The notes beneath the pieces are model-generated. The model was not told where the DNA came from and made no database searches. It saw only the letters and a program-made list of their open reading frames with translations. This document shows positions 31,252 to 38,626 of a stretch of DNA of 64,000 nucleotides, piece by piece. Positions within the stretch are counted from its first letter, which is position 1. Every line of letters starts with the position of its first letter. The DNA is from Arthrobacter sp. NEB 688 (GTDB lineage: Bacteria > Actinomycetota > Actinomycetes > Actinomycetales > Dermatophilaceae), in the NCBI RefSeq assembly GCF_013201035.1, contig NZ_CP053707.1, positions 3,038,001-3,102,000 on the forward strand. The letters are read 5' to 3'. Made by a program: the position numbers and the translations under genes.

Positions 31252-34242
31252 TCAGGCGTCGTAGAACTCGGCCTCGAACGCCGCGCGTGCCCGACGGGCC
31301 ACCCGGCGGTAGCGCTCGGCGAGGTCCTGGGCCGTCCCCGACTCCATCCCGAGGATGCGGGCGACGCCGTCGGCGTCCCGGTCGTAGGTCGGCACCGAGT
31401 CGACGCCCTTGCCGCGGAAGAGCACCCCGGCGTTGCGCATCGCCGACGCCAGGCGCCACGAGGCCGCGAGCGCGGACGCGTGCTCGGCGTCGACGAGGCC
31501 GAGCGACGCCGCCGCCTCGAGCGCGGCGAGCGTCGAGGGCGTCCGGAGCTCCGGGTGCTCGTGGGCGTGCCGCAGCTGGACGAGCTGCACGACCCACTCG
31601 ACGTCCGACAGGCCGCCGTGCCCGAGCTTGAAGTGCGTCTTGCGGTCGGCGCCGCGCGGGAGCCGCTCCGACTCCATCCGCGCCTTGAGCGTGCGGATCT
31701 CGCGCACCTGGCCGGCGTCGAGCCCGCCCTGCGGCCAGCGGATCGGGGCGACGAGGTCCCGGAAGCGGTCGGCGAGGTCGGGGTCCCCGGCGACGGGGGT
31801 GGCGCGCAGCAGCGCCTGCGCCTCCCAGACGAGCGACCAGCGCGCGTAGTACTCGCGGTAGGAGGCGAGCGAGCGCACGAGCGGCCCCTGCTTGCCCTCG
31901 GGTCGCAGCCCGGCGTCGACGTCGAGGACGGGGTCGGGCCCGGGGCGCCCGAGGATCGCGACGAGCCGGCGCACCACCTCCATCGCCTGGGCCTGCGCCG
32001 CGACCTCGTCGGCGCCGGGCAGGGGGTCGTGGACGAAGAGCACGTCGGCGTCCGAGCCGTACCCCTGCTCGCGGCCCCCGAGCCGGCCCATCCCGACGAC
32101 GAGCAGCCGGGTCAGCGGCTCGCCGTCGCCCACCACCTCGCGCAGGCACACCTCGAGGGCCAGCTCGAGCAGGGCCGAGGTGAGGTCGGTCATCGCGGCG
32201 CCGAGGTCGAGCGGGCCGAGCGTGCCCGCGAGGTCGGCGACGGCGATGCGGAAGAGCTCGGAGCGGCGGATGACGCGGGCGGCGAGGACAGCCGACTCGG
32301 CGTCGTCCTTGCGCCCGGCGGCCGAGCGCATCCGCCGCAGGACGTCGTCGCGCGAGCGCGGGGTCAGGCCGCTGGAGTCGCCGAGGAACTGCACGCACTC
32401 GGGCGCCTGCTCCAGGAGCGCGGCGGCGTAGCGGCTGCGGGCGAGCGTGTGCGCCAACCGTTCTGCCGCCGACCCCTCGTCGCGCAGCAGGCGCAGGTAC
32501 CAGTGCGTCGAGCCGAGCTCCTCGCTGATCCGCCGGAACGCGAGCAGCCCGGCGTCGGGGTCGGCCTCGTCGGCGAACCAGCCGAGCATGACGGGCAGCA
32601 GCTGGCGCTGGATGGCCGAGCGCCGGCTCACGCCGCCGGTCAGGGCCTCGAGGTGGCGCAGCGCGTTCGCCGGGTCGCGGAACCCCAGCGCGGAGAAGCG
32701 CTCCCGGGCCGCCTCGGGCGTCAGGCGGACGTCCTGGTCGGAGAGCCGCGCCACCGCCGACAGCAGCGGCCGGTAGAAGATGCGCTCGTGCAGCCGGCGC
32801 ACCTCGCGCCGCCGCGCGCGCCACTGGTCGAGCACCGCCGCGGCCGGCGCCGTGCGGTGCCCCATCGAGCGGCCGAGCCGGCGCAGGTCGTCCTCGCTCG
32901 TCGGCATGAGGTGGGTGCGGCGCAGGCGGTGCAGCTGGATGCGGTGCTCGAGGGCCCGCAGGTAGCGGTAGGCGTTCTCGAGGACCGCGGCGTCCTCGCG
33001 GCCGACGTAGCCCCCGGCCGACAGCGCGGCGAGCCCCTCGAGCGTCGTCGCGGTGCGCAGCGACTCGTCGGCGCGGCCGTGGACGAGCTGGAGCAGCTGG
33101 ACCGAGAACTCGACGTCGCGCAGACCGCCGGCCCCGAGCTTGATCTGCCGGTCGGCCTCGGCCTTGGGGATGTGCTCCTCGACCCGGCGGCGCATCGCCT
33201 GGACGTCGTCGACGAAGTGGTCACGGGTCGAGGCCTGCCACACCATCGGCTGCACGGCGTCGCAGTAGGCGGCCCCCACCTCGGCATCACCCGCGACCGG
33301 GCGGGCCTTGAGCAGCGCCTGGAACTCCCAGGTCTTGGCCCAGCGCTCGTAGTAGGCCCGGTGGCTGGCGATGGTGCGCACGAGCGGCCCGTTCTTGCCC
33401 TCGGGCCGCAGCGCCGGGTCGACCTGCCACAGCGACCCCGCGCCGGTCGAGGCGGAGCACAGCCGCATCAGGCGCGTCGCGAGGTCCGTCGCCACCGCGA
33501 CCGCCTCCTCCTCCGCCACCCCCTCCGCCGGCTCCGCGGCGAAGATGACGTCGACGTCGGAGATGTAGTTCAGCTCCCGCCCACCGGTCTTGCCCATGGC
33601 GACGACCGCGAGCCGGGTGCGCTCGGCGCCGGGGCCGACCTCGGCCCGGGCCAGGTGCAGGGCCGCCTCGAGGGCGGCGGCCGCGAGGTCGGCGAGCGCC
33701 TCCGCCGTGGCCGGCAGCACCTCGAGGGGGTCGTCGGCGGTGAGGTCGAGCGCGGCGATGCCGATGAGCTGCTCGCGGTAGCCGATGCGCAGCGCGTCCG
33801 CGCCGGTCAGCCCGCCCGGCTCCGCGACCTGCGCGACGAGCCGTCGCACGCGCTCCGCGGCGGGCACCTGGCGCGCGTCCGTCGCGGTGGTCCACTGCTC
33901 CGGGTGCGCGACGAGGTGGTCGGCCAGCGCCGTCGAGGCCCCGAGCACCGCGAGCAGCCGGTGCCGGGCGACCGGGTTCGAACCCACCACCCGGACGACC
34001 TCGGCGCGCCGGGCCGGCTCGGCCGCGACCGCCTCCATGAAGCGCACGAGCCCGAGCAGCGCGGCGTCCGGGTCGGCCGTGCGGGCCAGCGACTGGCTCA
34101 GGCCCCCGCTCTCGATCCGGTCGGGGTCCCCCGCGAGGTCGGCGACCGCGGGGTCGTCGAGCAGCGCGTTGGCCCGCCGGGGGTCGGCGAAGCCGAGGCG
34201 GGCGATCCCCGCCGGGACGGACTCGGGCGCGCGGGAGCTCAC
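31252..34242 (-). CDS. glnE: Glutamine synthetase adenylyltransferase / adenylyl-removing enzyme
   Basis: 996 aa, adds and removes AMP on a tyrosine of glutamine synthetase according to nitrogen status. Two nucleotidyltransferase domains are seen: MGKTGGRELNYISDVDVIF (Asp229, Asp231) in the removing half and MGRLGGREQGYGSDADVLF in the adenylylating half, each followed by a helical GlnD-UR region. Full length. It starts 10 bp after glnA2, so it is co-transcribed; this glnA2-glnE order is shared with mycobacteria. Confidence 0.96.
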   Translation of the reverse strand: MSSRAPESVPAGIARLGFADPRRANALLDDPAVADLAGDPDRIESGGLSQSLARTADPDAALLGLVRFMEAVAAEPARRAEVVRVVGSNPVARHRLLAVLGASTALADHLVAHPEQWTTATDARQVPAAERVRRLVAQVAEPGGLTGADALRIGYREQLIGIAALDLTADDPLEVLPATAEALADLAAAALEAALHLARAEVGPGAERTRLAVVAMGKTGGRELNYISDVDVIFAAEPAEGVAEEEAVAVATDLATRLMRLCSASTGAGSLWQVDPALRPEGKNGPLVRTIASHRAYYERWAKTWEFQALLKARPVAGDAEVGAAYCDAVQPMVWQASTRDHFVDDVQAMRRRVEEHIPKAEADRQIKLGAGGLRDVEFSVQLLQLVHGRADESLRTATTLEGLAALSAGGYVGREDAAVLENAYRYLRALEHRIQLHRLRRTHLMPTSEDDLRRLGRSMGHRTAPAAAVLDQWRARRREVRRLHERIFYRPLLSAVARLSDQDVRLTPEAARERFSALGFRDPANALRHLEALTGGVSRRSAIQRQLLPVMLGWFADEADPDAGLLAFRRISEELGSTHWYLRLLRDEGSAAERLAHTLARSRYAAALLEQAPECVQFLGDSSGLTPRSRDDVLRRMRSAAGRKDDAESAVLAARVIRRSELFRIAVADLAGTLGPLDLGAAMTDLTSALLELALEVCLREVVGDGEPLTRLLVVGMGRLGGREQGYGSDADVLFVHDPLPGADEVAAQAQAMEVVRRLVAILGRPGPDPVLDVDAGLRPEGKQGPLVRSLASYREYYARWSLVWEAQALLRATPVAGDPDLADRFRDLVAPIRWPQGGLDAGQVREIRTLKARMESERLPRGADRKTHFKLGHGGLSDVEWVVQLVQLRHAHEHPELRTPSTLAALEAAASLGLVDAEHASALAASWRLASAMRNAGVLFRGKGVDSVPTYDRDADGVARILGMESGTAQDLAERYRRVARRARAAFEAEFYDA

Positions 34243-34252
34243 GGGCCGGGCC

Positions 34253-35599
34253 TCAGAGCGCGGGCAGGTAGCGCTCGAGCTCGAAGGCGGTCACCTGGTT
34301 GCGGTAGTCGGACCACTCCGCCCGCTTGTTGCGCAGGAAGAAGTCGAACGTGTGCTCCCCGAGGGTCTCGGCGACGAGCTCGCTCGACTCCATCACCTCG
34401 ATGGCCTCGGACAGGCTCGCCGGCAGCGGCTGGATGCCCATCGCGCGCCGCTCGGCATCGGTGAGGCTCCACACGTCGTCCTCGGTCTCCGGCGGCAGGT
34501 CGTAGCCCTCCTCGATGCCCTTGAGCCCGGCCGCGAGCAGCACCGCGAAGGTGAGGTACGGGTTGCACGCGGTGTCGATGCTGCGCACCTCGACGCGGGT
34601 GCTCTGCCCCTTGTCCGGCTTGTACATCGGGACCCGGACGAGTGCCGAGCGGTTGTTGTGGCCCCACGTGAGGTGCGCCGGCGCCTCGCCGCCGCCCCAG
34701 AGGCGCTTGTAGCTGTTGACCCACTGGTTGGTGACGGCCGCCGTCTCGGCGCCGTGGTGCAGCAGGCCGGCGATGAACTGCCGCCCGACCTTCGAGAGCT
34801 GGTACGGGGCGCCGGGCTCGTGGAAGGCGTTGGTGTCGCCCTCGAAGAGCGACATGTGCGTGTGCATCCCCGAGCCGGGGTGCTCGGCGAAGGGCTTCGG
34901 CATGAACGAGGCGTAGATGCCCTGCTCGAGCGCGACCTCCTTGACGACCGTCCGGAAGGTCATGATGTTGTCGGCCGTCGTCAGCGCGTCGGCGTAGCGC
35001 AGGTCGATCTCGTTCTGGCCCGGGGCCGCCTCGTGGTGGCTGAACTCGACCGAGATGCCCATCTCCTCGAGCATCGTGATCGCGGCGCGGCGGAAGTCGG
35101 CGCTCGAGCCGTGCGGGGTGTGGTCGAAGTACCCGGAGGTGTCGATCGGGGCCGGCCGCTCCCCGGGCACCCAGCCCTGCTTGAGGAGGAAGAACTCGAT
35201 CTCGGGGTGGGTGTAGAAGGTGAAGCCCATGTCGGCGGCCTTGGCGAGGGCCCGCTGGAGCACGTGCCGCGGGTCGGCCATGCTCGGCGTGCCGTCGGGC
35301 AGCGTGATGTCGCAGAACATCCGGGCGGTGCCGTTGCTCTCGCCGCGCCACGGCAGCACCTGGAAGGTCGCGGGGTCCGGCTTGGCGAGCATGTCGGACT
35401 CGTAGACGCGGGCGAAGCCCTCGATGACCGAGCCGTCGAACCCGATGCCCTCGGCGAAGGCGCCCTCGAGCTCGGCCGGGGCGACCGCCACCGACTTGAG
35501 GGTGCCGAGGACGTCGGTGAACCACAGCCGGACGAACCGGATGTCACGCTCTTCGATGGTGCGGAGGACGAACTCCTGCTGACGGTCCATGCGCAGCAT
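34253..35599 (-). CDS. glnA2: Glutamine synthetase family protein, GlnA2 type
   Basis: 448 aa type I glutamine synthetase fold. FYTHPEIEFFLL, GSGMHTHMSLF, NQWVNSYKRL and WGHNNRSALVRVP mark the active site, and GYDLPPE retains the tyrosine where GSI enzymes are adenylylated. Shorter than GlnA1 enzymes (about 470 aa). In Streptomyces the GlnA2 homologue glutamylates polyamines; in mycobacteria it is annotated as glutamine synthetase, so substrate is open. Starts are ATG 35599 or 35590. The first 49 codons and the start region are duplicated 2930 bp upstream as a broken copy. Confidence 0.92.
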   Translation of the reverse strand: MLRMDRQQEFVLRTIEERDIRFVRLWFTDVLGTLKSVAVAPAELEGAFAEGIGFDGSVIEGFARVYESDMLAKPDPATFQVLPWRGESNGTARMFCDITLPDGTPSMADPRHVLQRALAKAADMGFTFYTHPEIEFFLLKQGWVPGERPAPIDTSGYFDHTPHGSSADFRRAAITMLEEMGISVEFSHHEAAPGQNEIDLRYADALTTADNIMTFRTVVKEVALEQGIYASFMPKPFAEHPGSGMHTHMSLFEGDTNAFHEPGAPYQLSKVGRQFIAGLLHHGAETAAVTNQWVNSYKRLWGGGEAPAHLTWGHNNRSALVRVPMYKPDKGQSTRVEVRSIDTACNPYLTFAVLLAAGLKGIEEGYDLPPETEDDVWSLTDAERRAMGIQPLPASLSEAIEVMESSELVAETLGEHTFDFFLRNKRAEWSDYRNQVTAFELERYLPAL

Positions 35600-35618
35600 C
35601 CTGCCGCATCCGTGGGTC
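35454..35618. repeat. Direct repeat, intact copy (glnA2 5' end)
   Basis: 165 bp covering the first 49 glnA2 codons and 19 bp upstream. Matches 38384-38548 at a constant offset of 2930 bp with 159 of 165 identical bases (hand alignment). The two copies lie in the same orientation on either side of the first M6 protease gene. Confidence 0.95.
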
Positions 35619-35645
35619 GTGCGCGTGACGCGTGCGTGACGCGCC

Positions 35646-35689
35646 GACGGGCGGTGGGCCGGAGGCGAACCTCCGACCCACCGCCCGTC
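35646..35689 (-). terminator. Terminator hairpin after the first M6 protease
   Basis: 20-bp arms with one mismatch (GACGGGCGGTGGGCCGGAGG / CCTCCGACCCACCGCCCGTC) around a 4-nt loop, between the protease stop (35714) and glnA2 start (35599). No T-tract, as is common in high-GC genomes. Confidence 0.75.
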
Positions 35690-35713
35690 GAGGGTGGTGC
35701 TGGTCCTCCCGCG

Positions 35714-38158
35714 TTACGGGGTGACCGCCCGGGTGTCGAACCGGACCTTGACCGACGTGCCGGTCTCGGCCAGGACCCGGATCTTCGTGCCGCTGCCCGC
35801 GACCGTCACGCCACCGGTGGGCTGGTCGGTCTTGAAGTAGCGCGCCGGGTTGCTGTCGTCGAACAGCGGCTGCGCGGCCTGGCCACGGACGTAGCTGGCC
35901 CGACCGGTGCTCGCGCTGTGCAGCGTGAACGAGTCGGCCTTCTGCAGACCGAAGGTCGCGTCGTACATCTGGATGCGCGGCCGCCAGGGCTGCCCGTCCA
36001 GGTTGTAGATCGTCGTCGGGTGGGCGTCGATCGGCAGCACGAGGCCCTCACCGGGGTGCTGGCTCGTGTTGTTGTCGGACTGCGAGGTGTCCCACAGCGA
36101 GATGAGCAGGCCGTTCTGGTACGGGAAGTGCTCCGCCAGGTCGGGCCGGTCCGGGAACCCGAAGTTGTACGGGCCGGTCCTGAGGTACCGGTCGTACGCG
36201 ACGTACTCGCGGTTGCTCGCGATGTAGTACCGGGCGTAGTCCGCCGAGGTGCTGGCACCGACGGCCGAGAAGCCCGAGAGGGTCCAGCCGTTGGCGCCGT
36301 TCTCCGCGCCGTCCTCGAGCAGCGTGGTGCTGCCGTTGGTCACCGTGAGGGCGTCGACGAAGATGCCGGACGGCGCGTCGGGGTTGGTCCCCTGGGCGGC
36401 ACCGTCGGTGGAGTAGCGGACCTGCACCTTGACCGTCTTGCCGGCGTAGGCCGACAGGTCGAAGGTCGCCAGGGTCCAGGCCGCCTGCTCGCCGTCGATC
36501 CCGTTGCCCTCGGCCGCGGTCGTGATGTTGCCGGCGATGGCCTTGTAGCCGGTGCCGTCGTCGACCTCGACGAAGGCGTAGTCACAGGCGTCCGGACCGC
36601 AGTCCTCGATGTTCCACCGCGCCTGGAAGGACAGGGTGGTCGTCCCGGCCGGGACGGCGAGGGAGCGCGACATCGTGGAGTTCAGGTCGTCACCGGCGCC
36701 GGAGTACCACTGCTTGGTGCCCGCGAAGGGGGCGCCGAGGTCGTTGGTCACGGTCTTGTCCGGGAGGACGACGACCGCGGCCTGCGGCTTGGCGGAGTTG
36801 TACTCGTGCGGGCCCATGTCGAGCACCCGGTTCTGGCCGGGGACGACGACCTCGTAGTCGAGCCAGCCGAGCTGGAGCTTGTCCCACGCGGAGAGGTCGG
36901 CCGCGCGCGAGCCGAGGGCGTTGTCACCCGCGGCCGAGACACGGCTCTGCGCCATGAGGGTCCACCAGTTGACCGGGTTCTCGTTGGCCGCGGACGGCCC
37001 CGAGGTGTCGTAGTGGTCCGGCAGGCCGAGGTCGTGACCGTACTCGTGCGCGACGACGGAGAGACCGCCGTTCTCGGGCTGGACGGTGTAGTCCGCGGCC
37101 CAGACCGAGCTCGTGCCGATCTGCGTGCCACCGAGCGCCGGGTAGGGAGCGGCCGGGTTCGGGGTCTGGAAGGCGCGCCAGCGGTGCGACCAGATGGCGT
37201 CCTCGCCCTGGTAGGGGTCACCGTCGGCCTGGTCGCCGCCCGCGTGGACGATCTGCAGGTGGTCGATGTAGCCGTCGGGCTCGTTGAAGTTGCCGTCGCC
37301 GTCCTTGTCGTACCGGTCCCAGATGTCGAACTTCTTGAGGATGTTGTTGATCTGGGCGTTCGACTTGCCGGCGGCCTTCTGCTGGGCGACCCAGGCGTTC
37401 ATGCCGTCCTGGACGAGGTTCCACGTGTTGCTGCAGACGTTGGAGGCGCAGGGGTAGCCGTCGCTGCGGCCGTAGCGGGCCTCGTTGTACCGCACCTTGA
37501 CGGGGTCGGTGGCCATGCCGGCGACCGAGTAGCGGCCCGAGGACTGGCGCTCGTAGTACTGGCGCATCGACTCACGGCCGGTCACCTTGCCCGAGCCGAA
37601 GTACAGGTCCTGGTAGTAGGCCCGGTCGTAGGTGGGGTGCCAGTCCGTGCTGTTGTCGACCGCGCGGTTCGGCTCGGGGATCTCGTTGAACGCCGGGCCG
37701 TTGAAGCGCGACGGGCCGGGGATGTTCGCGTTGGTGTCCTGGTCCGGGTAGTCCGGGTGCCGCTCGTTGCCGAAGTCGACGACGAGGACGAAGAGCTGGT
37801 CGGTGCTCTCGCGGGACAGCTCGACGTACTGGTCCTTCTGGGACCCCGCCTGCTGGAGGCTGCGGGCGCCCTGACCGGCCGCGGTGGCGGCCGATGCGGT
37901 CTTGCCCACCTTGACCACCGTGCTGCCGTTGATCGTCCGCGGCTTCGCCTCGCCCTTGAGGACCGACGAGATGGCTGCCTGGCGCATCTCGGACTGCTTG
38001 TCCGCGATCGGGTCGGGCAGGGAGTCGCTCGGGGTGGCCTTCGACGGCTCCGAGGCGGGGAGGGCTGGCTTGTTGGCCGCGATCCCCGGTCCGGCGAGTG
38101 CCGTCCCGAGTCCCGTGGCCAGGGCTACGCTCAGTAGCCCGACGGCGGTCTTGCGCAC
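35714..38158 (-). CDS. Secreted M6-family metalloprotease (immune inhibitor A type), copy 1
   Basis: 814 aa exported zinc protease. A signal peptide (residues 1-28, hydrophobic LLSVALATGLG then AIAAN-like cleavage region) is followed by a propeptide and the M6 catalytic domain. The HEYGHDLGLPDHYD motif (371-384) supplies His371, His375 and Asp381. DKDGDGNFNEPD (284-295) resembles a calcium loop. The C-terminal half has beta-rich, jelly-roll-like sequence. AGGAGG lies 5 nt before the GTG at 38158. A TAGGGT -10 candidate is at 38229-38234. About half identical to the next protease by eye. Confidence 0.92.
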   Translation of the reverse strand: MRKTAVGLLSVALATGLGTALAGPGIAANKPALPASEPSKATPSDSLPDPIADKQSEMRQAAISSVLKGEAKPRTINGSTVVKVGKTASAATAAGQGARSLQQAGSQKDQYVELSRESTDQLFVLVVDFGNERHPDYPDQDTNANIPGPSRFNGPAFNEIPEPNRAVDNSTDWHPTYDRAYYQDLYFGSGKVTGRESMRQYYERQSSGRYSVAGMATDPVKVRYNEARYGRSDGYPCASNVCSNTWNLVQDGMNAWVAQQKAAGKSNAQINNILKKFDIWDRYDKDGDGNFNEPDGYIDHLQIVHAGGDQADGDPYQGEDAIWSHRWRAFQTPNPAAPYPALGGTQIGTSSVWAADYTVQPENGGLSVVAHEYGHDLGLPDHYDTSGPSAANENPVNWWTLMAQSRVSAAGDNALGSRAADLSAWDKLQLGWLDYEVVVPGQNRVLDMGPHEYNSAKPQAAVVVLPDKTVTNDLGAPFAGTKQWYSGAGDDLNSTMSRSLAVPAGTTTLSFQARWNIEDCGPDACDYAFVEVDDGTGYKAIAGNITTAAEGNGIDGEQAAWTLATFDLSAYAGKTVKVQVRYSTDGAAQGTNPDAPSGIFVDALTVTNGSTTLLEDGAENGANGWTLSGFSAVGASTSADYARYYIASNREYVAYDRYLRTGPYNFGFPDRPDLAEHFPYQNGLLISLWDTSQSDNNTSQHPGEGLVLPIDAHPTTIYNLDGQPWRPRIQMYDATFGLQKADSFTLHSASTGRASYVRGQAAQPLFDDSNPARYFKTDQPTGGVTVAGSGTKIRVLAETGTSVKVRFDTRAVTP

Positions 38159-38228
38159 GTGGTCCTCCTGCGATGGTGTGTGTGGGACCGTGCAGGCCAC
38201 GGCGTTTCGCGGCTGCACTGCCACCCGG

Positions 38229-38234
38229 ACCCTA
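38229..38234 (-). promoter_or_regulatory. -10 candidate of M6 protease copy 1 (TAGGGT)
   Basis: TAGGGT on the minus strand, about 70 nt before the GTG start, giving a leader of roughly 65 nt with a strong Shine-Dalgarno. The 38235-38383 stretch beyond it holds an A-rich patch and no gene. Confidence 0.4.
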
Positions 38235-38383
38235 GACGGGCTCGCGCCGGTTGGCGAGGGGGGGAACAGGATTTTTCTGGCCGGTTCCCAGCATCCGTCA
38301 AGGTTTCCGTGTCTCGCCCCGTCCGACGCGTGATCCGGCGGCCGTGTGCTGCGGTGGCCGCACGCTCCTGGCGACTGCCGCCC

Positions 38384-38548
38384 GCGAAGGCGCCCTCGAG
38401 CTCGGCCGGGGCGACCGCCACCGACTTGGGGGTGCCGAGGACGTCGGTGAACCGCAGCCGGACGAACCGGGTGTCACGCTCTTCGATGGTGCGGAGGACG
38501 AACTCCTGCTGACGGTCCGTGCGCAGCGTCCTGCCGCATCCGTGCGTC
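38384..38548 (-). pseudogene. Broken copy of the glnA2 5' end
   Basis: 165 bp matching 35454-35618 with six differences. On the coding strand five are T to C and one is C to G. Both possible start codons (ATG at 35599 and 35590) are ACG here, and three amino acids change (Ile to Thr, Trp to Arg, Leu to Pro). The frame runs on into unrelated sequence after EGAFA. It cannot be expressed as glnA2. It lies directly between the two M6 protease genes and marks a duplication junction. Confidence 0.93.
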
Positions 38549-38570
38549 ACAGGGGTGACGGGACACCGAA

Positions 38571-38599
38571 GGGGGCCCGGGCGTCTCGCCCGGGCCCCC
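38571..38599 (-). terminator. Terminator hairpin after the second M6 protease
   Basis: Perfect 13-bp stem GGGGGCCCGGGCG / CGCCCGGGCCCCC with a 3-nt loop, 28 bp beyond the protease stop codon, followed on the minus strand by TTCGG. Confidence 0.8.
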
Positions 38600-38626
38600 T
38601 CACGTGTGAGCAGGGTGCTCGTCAGG

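Noticed and set aside
35454-38548. Diversity-generating retroelement (biased substitutions between two copies)
   Set aside because: No reverse transcriptase or accessory gene is present; the differences are single transitions rather than random changes at adenines, and the changed copy is not part of a target gene.
35454-38548. Insertion sequence or transposon carrying the protease
   Set aside because: The repeats are 165-bp direct copies of a host gene, not inverted ends, and no transposase is encoded.
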